Assembly: GCA_027924585.1 (NCBI GenBank)
Contig: BSBM01000486.1
Location: 41,403,501 to 41,467,500, forward strand
Source of the DNA: Larix kaempferi
Lineage: Eukaryota > Streptophyta > Pinopsida > Pinales > Pinaceae
DNA: 64,000 nucleotides
Direction of reading: 5' to 3'
Shown: piece by piece, positions 32,731 to 45,900 of the stretch
Layout of the letters: every line of letters begins with the position of its first letter
How positions within the stretch are numbered: the first letter of the stretch is position 1
Translations under genes and position numbers: made by a program
Notes under the pieces: generated by a model
What the model saw: only the letters and a program-made list of their open reading frames with translations
Databases searched by the model: none
What the model was told of the DNA's origin: nothing

Positions 32731-34760
32731 CATATTCTTTGCTATATTTAAAGGAAAAGGTGGTGGAATGGTCGGTTGTTAGAGTAAATATTCAGGACAA
32801 ATCTCTCAAAGAAGGAGAGGATTTTATAGATGTTCCTTTTTAAGCAAGAACTCTGAAGGGGTATTTCGTAAAGTGGAACTCTTAACTCTTATAGAATTGG
32901 AGATAAAAAAGACTAAGTTACTCAGAGATAGAGAGGCAAAATGACGGATGAGGAGTAGAGAAATTTGGTTCAATCTAGGTGATGAGAATAAAAAATTATT
33001 CCATTAGTTTGCTAACCACCGGAAAAATATCAATACTATTTGGGAACTGCATAATTCTTAAGGTCGAAACATTTGGGGATTCAAGAACTTGATGGACCTA
33101 GGGGTCTAGTATTTCTCAAATATTTACCAATAGCCTGAGGCTGCAAATATAGTAGAGGTGGTAAATGTATGTACTTTATTCCCTCATTTGGCTTCAGATA
33201 AAGAAAATAATTTATTTTTTGAGGAGGTGACTATGTTTGAGTTGATGAGGGTTCTAAATACTTTTCAAAAAGGGAAGGGTCTAAGCCCCGAGAGGTGGAT
33301 GACATAATTATTTTTGGGTTTCTTTGACCTATTAGTTATGGAACTCTTAAGAATAGTGGAAGAGGTCAAATGTTAGAGCATGTACTTCAAAATTTTAACT
33401 CCACCTTTATTGCTTTGATTTGAAAGGTTGATAAGCCTAATAATTATGGTAACTTCAGGACAATCTCTTTGTGCAACTGTATCAATAAAATATTTTCTAA
33501 GATTTTAGTAATTCATATGAATTCACTCATATCAAAATACATTTCGTTAGAGTTGTGTTTTTTCCTGAAAGGTTGACAAATTGATGATGTGGTTGGATTT
33601 GCTCAGGAGGGACTAGATATCATCAAGCATAAGAAACTCAGTGTTGTGGTTGCAAAGATTGATATTTCAAAGGCTTATGATAGAGTGTGGTGGTTATTCC
33701 TCTAACTACTCTTAATTCACATAGGGTTCTTACTTAATATGTTTAATTGAATTATGGGATGTGTGACTTCGGTTCTTATATGGTGTTGCTAAACAAAGTT
33801 GTTTCTTCTTTCTTCTCAGCATCGAGAGGACTGCTCCAAGGGTGTCCATTATCTCCATATATTTTTTAATTGGTTGTTAAAGGTTTGAGTCGATCTATTA
33901 TGATAGCCAAGAGGATTCACAAGTTAAAATGCATTAAGGTGTGGGAGGAATTATATTGCCCCATTTGTTTATTTGTTGATGATGTATTATTGTTCACAAA
34001 TCGTTCCTTGAAAAAAGGAAGGGTATTATAGGACATATCTTGTAGTTTTATAGTAAGGCCATGGGCATGGTAATAAATATAGACAAATAAACTCTTTGCT
34101 TCTTAGGGTTGGAAGAGAGAGTGGGACAGGATCTCACAACACTATTTATTTTTTTAGGTATGAAATTTTAGTGATGGGTTTAAGTACCTTAGCTTCGAGC
34201 TAAAACCTAATTCATATGGGAAGTTGAATTGGGGATGATTGATTGATCATATAGAGAAAAGGATTCATCTTTGGTGTAATCATTGGCTTTCCAAAGGAGG
34301 AAGATTAACATTAGTGAAGTCGATCTCGGAAGCAATGACCATGTATTTGGAAATCATGGTGCATATTCCAAAAGTATTTTTGGAAAAAATATGTAAATTA
34401 AGTTTCAACTTCGTGTGGAGTGGAGTGGAAGGTTAGGTTGGTGTTAATTGGACTACCTAGAAATAGGTTATGAAATTTAAAGGGGAAGGCATATGGGGAC
34501 TAAAAAAATTCATGTTTTTGGCATCTCTTTGGCTAGAAAGTTTGTGTGGAAACCAATTACTAAGGATAATTTTTGGAATAGGTTCATGGTTCAAAAGTAT
34601 CTAGCTGTCGATTCAAATTTGACTTAGATTAGGAAGGAATATAAAACTTGAAAAAATGGTTGTTTACACTAGAAGGCCTTGTTTTCTTCTTTCAGTATTA
34701 TCGATAGTATTTTGGCTTGGAAAGTAGGTGATGGTGAGAAGGTTAGAGTGGGTGGAAATT
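32731..34760 (+). pseudogene. LINE-1 ORF2 reverse transcriptase remnant
   Basis: Broken frames show the usual plant LINE order: KGKGLSPE (33280), a K/D-I-S-K-A-Y-D-R-V motif (IDISKAYDRVWW, 33658-33700), the catalytic F-V-D-D at 33972-33983, and IHLWCNHWLSKGGRLTLVKS (34262-34320) with FVWSG (34420). It ends in KVGDGEKVRVGG at the gypsy junction. Stops and shifts throughout. Confidence 0.75.
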
Positions 34761-37756
34761 AGTAATATCCCTAGTCTATCCTTGTAAATTATTTTTTTTA
34801 AAGCATGACATTTGAATTTTTTGTTTAAAGTTTTTGTAATTGAACACAAGGAGAAACATTCACCCTAAGTATTATGGTGAAGACATGTGTAATTAAAATA
34901 CAATTTGTTTTTATTTCCTAATATAATTCCAAATGGGGAGCCATGAGGAAAGACGATTATGTTATCATTGGGAGAAGGGGGAAAAGTTCCAAGAATTGGC
35001 TAGTGGATTGGCCAAGTGTCACAAGAGGAAAGATCACCTATGAACCTCAAAAACTATGAAGATACATAACTATTAGATTGTGAGCCATGTTCCATGTATC
35101 TAGGGAATGGTTGACCGTGATAGGAAAGGGAGATTCTAAAGGGCCTAATACTTGACTACGAATGGCAGATAATATTGGTAGATGGAAAGATGTTGTCAAA
35201 AGGTGAAAAGAGTAAGAATCTAGCATGTTTTTCTGAGCACAGAAGAGTTGTGTTAGGCATGTGCAATAGTGCGATTGAATGTGAACTAAGGAAAGAAGGA
35301 AAGGTGATTTAGTGACATGAAGTTAATCCTCTTATCTCAACGATAACATAATCGACTCGAGGGTGGTCATTCCGGGAGACTAACATTATCTATTGGAAAG
35401 GCATACGGTTGGGTGGATCGAGGCTCACCCAGTTGATTTTCCAATACAATCACAATAGATTTAAGATAATTTATTTTATTATTATTTTGAGTTATTACTT
35501 ATGCTCTTAAGATTTAATAAGAAGTAGGTATTTTTACTGTTAATGCTTATTCATGGAAGAAAGTAGGTATGTTTATTGTTATTGTTTAATCATGTAAGAA
35601 GTAGGTATTTTCATTGTTAATGCTTCGTCGTGGAAGAAAGCAAGCATGTTTATTATTATTATTTAGTTATATAAGAAAGTAGATATTTTTATCATTATTA
35701 CTTAGTCATCTCAAAAAATGTAATTGGAAGTCAATCTTTAAATTTTTTTTAAAGAAGAAAAGGATTGAATTACTCAACATTGTTTGTGAAGGGATTATAT
35801 TTACAGATCCCACTTATGTGTGCATGTGTGGGTTTGTGAAACTATGATAATCGAAATACTTGGTTGATTAACTGTAAATATAGCATGCAAAAAAACCAAT
35901 CCCTTTAGTAAATGTATTTTAACTTCTTCAAAAAGAAGTTATTGTACTCACATATTGATTCCTAGAAGCAAGGAAAAAGAATTTATAAATTGATCATCCA
36001 TAGTTACCAATATGATAGGAATGGAGTTAACAACTAGAGACAAGTCCATAGTACTATACTTACAATCTGAATTAATATTACCATAAACTGATGTAAATTC
36101 ATGTACGGATGAGCAATAGCAAGTAGATGAAAGTTTAATCCCTATACATATCCAAGTTCGGCCTTAACTATTAACAACACAAAATATACAAGATTTAAGA
36201 ATGGCCTAATACAATAATTACATAAAGACGGTTAGGGTATTGAAACCCTAAATGGTCCTCTTATTAGGAGGCATACCAAGAACCTAAACATGGGTCGTGA
36301 TAATGGGATTAAGAATCTCTGTGTCACCTGATCCCTTTGTCGTAAGAGAAGGACCCTCAAAATTCAAGAATTATGCCAATGTGAAAACCTTACAAGAAAT
36401 TACTTAGAGCATAGTAGTACCTAAATCCACCCAATGACAATGTGGATGTCGATTATTTAACCCAAAAGATTAATATGTCATGAAAGCAAATAGAAATGAG
36501 TGAGTTAGTTACAAAATAAGGGGAAACAAACTTATAAATCATACTCCCATGAGATAGTGGAAAACACTCACTTATAAGATAAATCCATGGGAACCTAGAG
36601 AATTAGCTATATCTCCATAATTTAGAACCCATGCATGATATGTATAATAAGTCATCAACAAAGTAAAAATAGGAAAAAATATTGGTAATAGCAAAAATCA
36701 ATAAACGTTAAGGAATTAAATTTTACTACCAGCCCATTTAAATGTGAGAGGAGTAAAACCCTTGACAAAACTATTATGGCCACTTCTAATACTTTATTAG
36801 GATTATCTTTGAGAGTAGGTTAATTTGAAGTAAGAAGAGATCGATCTAATTTTTACCTTGCTCCCAGTTCAGCGAGACTCGACAAGCATAGGAGCAACAT
36901 TCATTATCATGCCAACTAGCAATGTCGTTGTCGGGAAACATTATTCTAAGCTAACTTAGGAGGATTTGAAAGAGATAACATTAAAATGGCAGCGTGATTA
37001 CCTTATTTTAGTTTGAACAAATGTGAAAAAGCTGATCTATAAGCCCCCCCTTTTTCCTCCTCTAAAAAGTTCATGCTTGCAGAGTTTGGCCTCTAGTCAA
37101 CAAGGGTCAAGGGTGATTATTTTTACAAGTCAATTTTAATGACCATAAAAACCTTTCAACTTAATCTTGGACGAGATTAAATCATCAGTTCATATTTCAT
37201 GTATTCATATTTATGATCAAAGGTAAAATTGCCATGTAATCGTATACGTTTTGTGATATGTCTAGGTATAGGTATCACAACCCCAAGGACCCTCCCTTGC
37301 AATATCATGAGCTTGTAACAATCGAGAGTATAATCCCCCTCCAACACATGCAAGATTACTACTTTCCATCTCGATTAATGTGCAATAAATCAGATACTTG
37401 TTAAATCATGAATTGACAATACAAATTTCTCACACCTTAGATATAGCCTGATATAATATTCTAGATAAAACCATCAAGCATAAATTTCAAAATATAGGAC
37501 CAATTTAACAAAATTTGGATTTAGTATCACCAAGACTATTTGATATGATAAAAAGCACTATACGAACACAGAGGCATATGAAGTTGGGTTTACCCTTAGA
37601 TAGACCTATTACAAAATCCTCTTATAATGATAAGTTAAAATAATTTAGCTTAATCAATGCATGAGAATAGAAGTTAGAACTTAAAACTTGGTCAAGATAA
37701 ATTTATGGTATAATTAAAATAAATATAAAAAAAAATATAAATATGAGAACATTACA
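34761..37756 (+). repeat. 5' LTR of gypsy element 1 (~3.0 kb)
   Basis: Aligns with 42925-46347 from ATATCCCTAGTCTATCC to TAATTTAGCTTAATCAATGC and beyond. The first base of the canonical TG is mutated. Contains a minisatellite-like block at 35518-35712. Lacks two segments of roughly 230-250 bp present in the 3' LTR. The short open frames inside are not genes. Confidence 0.85.
35518..35712 (+). repeat. Degenerate tandem block inside the 5' LTR
   Basis: Units of the form AAGAA(A)GTAGGTATxTTxATTGTTAxTGxTTAxTCAT recur about five times, alternating in two versions (AGGTATTTT and AGGTATGTTTATT). The same block is at 43676-43876 in the 3' LTR, so it belonged to the element. Confidence 0.8.
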
Positions 37757-37758
37757 AA

Positions 37759-37769
37759 TGGTATCAGAG
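37759..37769 (+). promoter_or_regulatory. Primer-binding site of gypsy element 1
   Basis: TGGTATCAGAG, complementary to the 3' end of plant initiator Met-tRNA, two bases after the LTR end ACA. Confidence 0.85.
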
Positions 37770-38130
37770 ATGTAGGTTACAACCTTAGGCCTTTATGGTC
37801 CCAAAAACTATGTTTAGATTTCTTAAAACTGATAAAACTATTTTCATGTAACAGGAAGAAAAGAAGTAGTAAATATAGATTACATAAATCAGTAATGACC
37901 TGACCAAACCTAGTCCAGCCTCAACTACCTATTGGGCTTGAAGATCAGAGGTCCATCTTGAACCAGATATATAATATAGCACTAGACATAGCAAAAAACA
38001 TAGTAGAACTAGAACAAACTTGGCAAGTATTGGCTTAGGAGGAGGACATAAACTAGGAAAGAGAAAGAAGGGTTTGAAGAACAATTTGTTTAATAAAAAT
38101 TGTAAAATATCATAACATGTATAGTACAAT

Positions 38131-39400
38131 ATGGCAAAAATTTTGGCTTCTCAAGAAATAGAGAATGAACAAAATCCTAGAATGGAAATAGAATCTCAAG
38201 AAAGACTAAATTCAAAAACCCATTTTGACATGGCAGAGACCATGGGGAGTTTGATGGTGGAATTACAAAGTTATAAAATAGGTAATGAGAAATTATCTAA
38301 GAGTCAAGAAGGATAGTGTGAGATAAATGCTCTATTGTTAAAGAACATAACATAAATTTCTAAACCATCAAAGGCAAACCTCTAGTAAAGCTAAGAAGAA
38401 CCCCCAAATGAAGAATGTTGTTCGAAATGAAAAATCAAATTCAATAAGTTCATAAGATAATTCTAGTGATTCATCTAGCACTAGTACAGATAGCTTTGCT
38501 AGTAATAAATCATAAAGGTCAACTCACAGTAAGAAAAGAAAACAAAAAAGAAGATATGAATTACAAGGAGAATTCAAGAAATAAAACCTACCACATTTGA
38601 TGGAGAGATGAAGACTAGGGATGAAGCCAAAGCCTAGCTACTTGGAATGAGTAAGTACTTTCAGCTTAGCTACTTGGAATGAGTAAGTACTTTCAACTTT
38701 ATGATTATTATGTCGCCTAAAAGCTAAAATGGCAACATATAATTTAAATGGAAATGTTTCTATCTAGTGGAAAGATATGGAATTTGTGAAAAACGTTGAT
38801 GAAAAGAGATTGAAATGGAAATAGTTCAAGAAATTAATTAAGCAGAAATACTTATATGAACGATACTTTGAAAGAAAAATCAAGGATTTCCATGAAATTA
38901 AATTAGGGTCAATGAATATGGATGATTTTTCTAACAATTTTACTGAAATGTTAAGATATGTACCATATATAAAGGATGAGAAAGTAAAGATACAACAATT
39001 CTTGAGTTGTTTACCTCAATCTTATAAGAACCAAATTGAATTCAATGATTCCAAAACTCTAGATGAAACCATTAGAAAAGACAAGCTTTGCTATGGAAAA
39101 TATAAGTACAAGGATGAACATCCAAAAGGTTGGAAGGATGAGAAGAATGAAAAATATAATAAAAGAGAAAAGGGATTCAGACCCTCACCGTTCAGAAACC
39201 AGACTAAGAGTTTTTAAGGACACAACTATAGTAAGGGAAACAATCAACAAAACTTTCCAGCCCAAAGTGATACCAATTATGCAAGTTATATAGGTAGAAA
39301 ACCCAATGAAATTTCTCAAGGACCGTAAAAATATTTGGGATGCAGTGGAACACATCTATTGATGAACTATCCATTTAAAGAAGGGAATATGCAGACGGTT
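38131..39400 (+). pseudogene. Gypsy element 1 gag remnant
   Basis: Starts with a 61-aa open frame (38131-38316) rich in Gln, Glu and Lys. The gag core is at 38912-39217 (101 aa: FSNNFTEMLRYVPYIKDEK, then FLSCLPQSYKNQIEF), which fits the retrotransposon gag domain. A decayed zinc knuckle G-C-S-G-T-H-L-L-M-N-Y-P is at about 39338-39375. A 32-bp tandem duplication (AGCTACTTGGAATGAGTAAG at 38634 and 38666) and several stops disrupt it. Confidence 0.7.
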
Positions 39401-39532
39401 CACAATTTATAGGAAGCTACAACTAAGGAAGATGTATCTAGGAATATTCCCATAATTAATGTTGCTCTAGAAGACAGGTAGGATAATCATCAATATTCTA
39501 TGGTAGAGTATAAGGTAAACCCTTCAATCAAG

Positions 39533-39846
39533 CCATTTAAATCTCAATAGATCTAGGCTCTAGCCTTAGTTATATTTCACCCAAAATTGTTGAAATGTAT
39601 AAACTAAAAAGAGTCAAACATAAGAAAACTTGGTTACTCCAGTTAGGTACATGTACAAAAATAAAAGTATCAGAGTTAATTAAAGGTTGTTCTTTAGATA
39701 TGAATGGCTTAGTAACTAGGAAAGATTTAAACATTCTACCTCTAGGATCCTATGATGTCCTCGTAGAAATGGATTGGATTGAAGACCAAAAAGTCATATT
39801 GAACTATTTAGACAAGAATTTTACTTGTTTAGATGATGAAGGATAA
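39533..39846 (+). pseudogene. Gypsy element 1 protease remnant
   Basis: The frame through ISIDLGSSLSYISPK (39543 onward) is the active-site loop of a retroelement aspartic protease, with D-S/T-G changed to D-L-G. It continues to LPLGSYDVLVEMDWI, the usual YDVILGMDWL segment. About 100 residues are open in one frame. Confidence 0.75.
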
Positions 39847-40059
39847 TCTAGGAGAGTGATATGGATACCAAGAACAATATATATTAGGCATATTTTAGCC
39901 CTGCAAATGAGAAGATGTGCGAGAAAAGGTTGTAAACTAAATGCAATACAATTGTTAAAATCCGTCAAAAGAGACTGAATCATCTTTAGAGGAGTATGTA
40001 GTATTGCAAGAATTTTGTGATGTCTTTCTATAAGAAATCCTTGGTTTACCACCTAAAAG

Positions 40060-40960
40060 GGATATCAATTTTACAATAGACTCAATACCTGGTTCCATCC
40101 CAGTGTCTAAAGTCCCTTATAGAATGAGTGTTCTGAAACTGATAGAGATGAAAATGCATTTACATGAATTAGTGAGTAAAGACTATATTCAGCGTACTGT
40201 GTCACCATGGGGAGCACATGTCCTATTTGTCAAGAAAAAGGATGGAACACTAAGACTTTGCATTGATTACAAACAACTAAATAAATGGCTATAAAGAACA
40301 AATTTCCACTACCAATCATAAGTGATTTGTTAGATCGGTTTAGGGGAGCAAAATCCTTTTCAAAGATAGATTTGAGGTCAAGATGTCACTAGGTAGAATC
40401 AAAGGGGAATATATTCCAAAAAAATCATTCCAAACAAGGTAGGGCCACTATGAGTTTGTGATCATTCCCTTTGGCTTAACCAATGCTCCAGTTACATTTA
40501 TGTGTTTAATAAACAATATATTTAATAAGTATCTGGACAAATACATGCTTGTGTTTATAGACAATACACTCATATATTCCAGGAACAAAGAGGAACATGA
40601 ACAACACATAAGAATAGTAATACAAACTCTTAGAAATCATCTTCTGTATGCCAAATTCGGTAAATGCAATTTCTATCAAAAGTGAATACAATATCTACGA
40701 CATGTTATCTCTAAGGAAGGAATAACAATGGACCTAGAGAAGATAAAAGCTATCACGGAATGGCCTATACCTAGAGATGCGTTAGACAGTAGGTCTTTCG
40801 TGGGACTGATAGGATACTATAGAAGGGTCATTTAAGGATTCTCAAAATTAGCATACCCTATCACTTCTCTGCAAAAATAGGGAGTTAAATTTATCTGGTT
40901 AGCTAACTATGAATAAAGTTTCCAAAATTTTAAGTGTTAACTTACTACAACACATATCCT
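40060..40960 (+). pseudogene. Gypsy element 1 reverse transcriptase remnant
   Basis: Open pieces at 40103-40294 ([20 protein letters not shown]) and 40458-40685 (IIPFGLTNAPVTFM, then the catalytic site). The catalytic [YF]-x-D-D reads F-I-D-N, so the second Asp is lost. Frameshifts near 40290 and 40440 and a stop at 40683 break it. The domain order and motifs are those of Ty3/gypsy. Confidence 0.8.
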
Positions 40961-41430
40961 TAAGATTGGCATATCCATACAAAGATTTTGTGATATGTAT
41001 AGATGCAAGTAAGGAAGGCTTGGGTGGAGTATTATCACTAATTTGTTATGAATCTAGGAATCTAAAAGAACATTAATAGACTTATGCAACTCATGATCCA
41101 GAAATGGAAACTATCATTCATGACCTCAAAGTTTGGAGACATTGCCTAATTTTTTTATTAATGTCTGACAATATCAGCCTTAAATATCTATTTAATCAAC
41201 AAAATATAAATGCAAGACAAGCTAGGTGGCTTGCTTTCCTAAGTGATTACAATTTTGACATAAAGCACATTAGGGGAAAAGAGAATAAAATTGTTGATGG
41301 ATTGAGCAAAAATCCACACTTGTTACATGTTACTACTTTTAGCATCTACCAAACAGATTTGAAATTCAAAATTCATGCATCTCTTGAAAAAGGTGGTTTG
41401 TACAATGAAATGAAAGAAAAACTACCTTGA
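40961..41430 (+). pseudogene. Gypsy element 1 RNase H remnant
   Basis: ICIDASKEGLGGVLS (about 40992) gives the first Asp of the RNase H domain, followed by EMETIIHDLKVWRHCL and the long open piece 41104-41430 with LKYLFNQQNINARQARWL and IKHIRGKENKIVDGLSKNP, the standard gypsy RNase H end. Confidence 0.8.
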
Positions 41431-42924
41431 TAAAGAAATCAGAATAACATGATTACAGTTTAAGTGAAGAAGGATTGTTATTATTCAAGGGTAGATTGTA
41501 TGTACCTGGTTTAGAAGAGTTAAAAACATTGGTTTTATATGAGAAGAATAAAAAACCTTATTGGTTGGACACCCCAGATATTAGAAAATGACTTTGGCTA
41601 TGAGGAAAGAATATTATTGGCCAAGGATTAAACATAAATTTATGAGTATTTAGCAAAGTATTTAAAATCCCAACACGTAAAAGCCGAACAAAAACACCCT
41701 ATAGTCTACTCCAACAATTACCCATTCCCGAATGGAAATGAAAGGTAATATCCATCGATTTAATAACAATATTACCAAAAACAAGGAAACAACATGATGC
41801 TATAATGGTTTTGATTGATAAGATAAGTAAGTCATCTCAGTTTATTCATGTAACGTCCACATTTAAAGCTATAAATATAGTTGAAATATTTATGAAATAA
41901 ATCTTCAGATTACATGGTGTGCCAAAAAATAGTAATATCTGATAGGGACACCAAATTCACTTCAAAAGTTTGGAAATATTTATTCAAAGATTATATACCC
42001 AACTAAATTTCAGCATTGCTTACCAACATCAAACAAATGGACAGACTGAACGGCCTAATCAAGTCTTAGAAAACATGATATGCATGTATGTGATGCATAA
42101 ACCCAATCAATGAGAAGACTATTTACACCTAGTAGAATTTGCTTACAACAATGGATACCATACTTCATCAAAATTAATCCTTTTGAAATCTTGTATCATA
42201 AAAAGTGTCATACACCCATATAAGTTGGAATAATCTAATGGACAAGATTGCACTTGGACCTAATATGATCAAAAACATGAAACATGTAGTACAAAAAGTT
42301 AAACAAAAACTTGAAAGTGGCTCAGGATAGGCAAAAATGTTATGCAGATCATAATAGGACACATGGAACATGTAGTACAAATAGTTAAACAAAACTTGAA
42401 AGTGGCTCGGGATAGGCAGAAAAGTTATGTGAATCATGATGGGACACACAAAGAATTTCAAGTTGGAGACCATGTTTATATCAAAGTCAAACCCAAGAAA
42501 AGTTCTTTGAAATTGGGAAATTACTTAAAGTTGACACCCAGATTATGTGGCCCCTTCAAAATACTAGCAAGAACAGGGTCAATAACTTATCAACTTGCCT
42601 TACCAGCTAGTATTAAAGTGCATAATGTATTTCATGTCCTTTTACTTAAAAATTATGTACATAATACTAAACATGTCATTGATTGGAGTGGTATTCAGGT
42701 GGAACAATAAGGGGATTTCTAGTTAGAACCCCTATGTATAATCGACAAGAGAGAAACACTACTCTAGAATCGATCCATCACTCAAGTAAAAGTGCAGTGG
42801 AAGCACTTCGCCCCTAAGGAGGCCATTTGGGAAATGGAAGATGTCTTGAAAGAGGCATAGCATTTTCCAAAACTAAAGAATTCTAGAACATCAAGGACGG
42901 TGTGTTATCTTAAGGGGGAGGGGA
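41431..42924 (+). pseudogene. Gypsy element 1 integrase remnant and C-terminal part
   Basis: Degraded integrase core around 41750-42230 (SRVSDRDTKF-like segment near 41940; HQTNGQTERxNQ-like segment near 42030), with a ~75-bp imperfect duplication around 42270-42420 (AACATGAAACATGTAGTACAAA and ACATGGAACATGTAGTACAAA). The open frame 42342-42710 holds the C-terminal region GDHVYIKVKPKKSSLKLG and a final HNVFHVLLLKNYV, typical of gypsy pol ends. Polypurine tract AAGGGGGAGGGGA lies at 42912-42924. Confidence 0.75.
42912..42924 (+). promoter_or_regulatory. Polypurine tract of gypsy element 1
   Basis: AAGGGGGAGGGGA directly before the TGTGATATCCC start of the 3' LTR. Confidence 0.8.
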
Positions 42925-45900
42925 TGTGATATCCCTAGTCTATCCTTGTTAATTTTTTTAAGCATGGCATTTCAACTTTTTTATTTAAAGTTTTTATAAT
43001 TAAACATGAGGATAACAAATCACCATAATTATTATGGTGATGACATGTGTAATTAAAATACAAATTGTTTTTATTTCCTAATATATTCCAATTGGGGAGC
43101 CATGAGGAAAGACAATTATGTTATTGTTGGGAGAAGGGAGAAAACTTCCAAGGACTGGCTAGTGGATTGGTTAAGTTTCGCAAGAGGAAAGAACACATAT
43201 GAACCTCAAAAGCTATCAAGAGACAAAACTATCGGATTGTGAGCCATGTCCCATGTATATAGGGAATGGTTGATCGTAGTAGGAAAAGGAGAGTCTAAAG
43301 GGCCCAGGACTCGACTACCAAAGGGGGATAATCTTGGTAGATGACAGGACGTTGTCTAAGTGTGAAAAGAGTAAGAATCTAGCATGTTGTTCCAAGCACA
43401 CAAGAGTTGTGTTAGGCATGCGCATTTGTGAGATTGAATGTGAGCTAAGGAAAGAAGGAAAGGTGATTCATTTACAGGAAGTTAATCCTCTTATCTCAAC
43501 AATAGCATAATCAACTTAGGGGTGGTCATTCCAGGAGACCAACATTATCTGTTGGAAAGGCCTATGGTTGGATGGGTAATGGATCATCTAGTTGCTTTGC
43601 CAATACAATCACAATATATTCATTATAAGTTATTTTATGATTATTCCGAGTTATTACTTTTTCTCTTAGGATTTAATAAGAAGTACGTATTTTCATTGTT
43701 AATGGTTAGTCATGGAAGAAACTAGGTATGTTTACTGCTATTGTTTAGTCATGTAAGAAGTAGATATTTTCAGTGTTAATGCTTAGTCACGGAAGAAAGT
43801 AGGTATGTTTATTTTGTTTGTTTAGTTACATAAGAAAGTAGATATTTTTACTATTATTACTTAATCATGTAAGAAAACATACTTGGAAGTTAATCTTTAA
43901 ATGTTTTTTTTTTTTAAATAAGAAAAAGATTAAGTTACTCAATGTTGTTTGTGAAGGGATTATATTTACAAATCCCACTTATAGATATATATAAATAAGG
44001 GAATTTATACACAAAATAAAGCTAGCTTGAATAAGAACATTATTACTGTCACAAAAAAAGACTTCCAACATTTATAACCATGTTGTACAAAATAAGGTAT
44101 ATTAAAACATCTATGTATAATATGAACAATTAGAAATCAGAAATCAAAACAGTAGATTTGAATCATTACTTTATGTATAAATCTAAAAAGACTTTTATTG
44201 AAAACTTGATACATGAAACTATGATAATTAAAATACTTGGTTGATCAATTGTAAATATAACATGTAAACAAACCAATCCCTTTAATAAATGGCTTTTAAC
44301 TTTTTTAAATAGAAGTTATTATACTCTCATGTTGATTCCTAGAAATGAGGAAAAAGAATTTATAAATTAATCATTCATAATTACCAATATGATAGTAGTG
44401 AATTAACAACAAGAGACAAGTCCATAGTATTGTACTTACTATGTGAATTAATATTAAAGACGAGCAGTGTTAGGTAATTGAAAGTATAAACCCTATGCAT
44501 ATCTAAGTTCGGTTTTAACTATTAACAACATAAACCATATAGGATTTAAAAATGGTCTGATACAATAATGACATAAAGACGGTCAGGGTATCGAAACCCT
44601 CAATGATTCACTTATTAGGAGGCATACCAAGAACCGAAACATGGGTCTTGATAATGATATTAACAATATTTGTATGACCCGACCCCTTCTTCGTAGGAGA
44701 AGGACCGTTAAAATTCAAGAATTATACCAATAGGAAAACCATGTGGGGAATTACTTAGAGAAGAGTAGTACCTAAATCCACCCAATGACGACGTGGGTGT
44801 CAAGTATTTAACCCAAAGACTGTTCTATCATTCAAGTGAACGTAAATGAGTGAGTTGGTCGCAAAAGCAGGGGAAACGAAAACCTATAAATCATACTCTT
44901 GTCAAATAGTGGAAAACACTCACTTGTAAGATAAATCCATGGGAACTTGGAGAATTAGCCATATCTCCAGAATTTAGAACCCCTGCATGATATGTATAAT
45001 AAATCATTAGCAAAGAAAAAATAGGAAAAAGAATGATAGTAATGATAGTAATGATAATTGATAAATGTTAGAATTAACTTTTACTACCATCTCGTGTAAA
45101 TGTGAGAGGAGTAAAACCATCCACAAAACTATCATGGCCACTTATGACTCTTTATTATGCTTATCCTCAAGAGTAAGTTAATTTGAAGTAAAAATAAATT
45201 GAGCTAATGTTTACCTTGATCCTATATTTTGATGAGACTCGACCAACATGGGAGGAACATTCATTATCAGACTTGGTAATAATGTCATTGTCAGGAAACA
45301 CCATTTTAAGCTAACTTAGGAGGCTTGGAAGGAGACAACAATAAAATAGCAAGGTGATTACCTTCTTTTAGTTTGATCAAATGTGAAAAATCTGCTATGT
45401 AAGCCCCCCTTTTTTCCTCCTCTAAAAAGCTTAGGCTCGTAGAGTTTGGCCTCTGACCGACAATGGTCGAATGAAAACAAAGCTTAAGTGTGAAGAACAT
45501 TCAAGAGACATGCCTATAGTAACGTAAGCCTCTCTATTAAATACCTTCATATGGAAGACGACAGATGTATCATTGGCATGAGTTAGCAGTGTAATATAGT
45601 AGATCACCACAAATCCACTATCAATTACCTCAAAAATATCGGTTAAGATGGAAGTGGTTTATTACATATTGAAGGCCAATAATAAAGGGAAAAGTATTCC
45701 ATGTTAGATCCACGACCATTATTTTTACAAGTCAATTTTAATGACCATAAAAACCTTTCAAACTTAATCTTGGACGAGATAAAACCATCAGGTCATATTT
45801 CATGTATTCATATTTATGATCAAAGGTAAAATTTCCATGTAATCTTATAAGTTTTGTGATATGTCTAGGTATAGGTATCATGAACCCAAGGGCCCCTCCC

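Larger units (their letters stand above)
29650..34760 (+). mobile_element. LINE-1, 5' and central part, interrupted by gypsy element 1
   Basis: A long plant LINE with both ORFs recognisable in broken frames: ORF1 (about 29700-31552), then endonuclease (31850-32730) and reverse transcriptase (33100-34450) of ORF2. It reads up to KVGDGEKVRVGGN at 34755, where the gypsy LTR starts. The expected following part (zf-RVT and RNase H) is found beyond the gypsy element at 48063, and again in a duplicate at 49258. The exact 5' end is uncertain; the GC content and open frames rise from about 29650. Confidence 0.75.

Noticed and set aside
45306-45500. 64-aa minus-strand open frame
   Set aside because: Inside the 3' LTR of gypsy element 1 and not open in the matching part of the 5' LTR.
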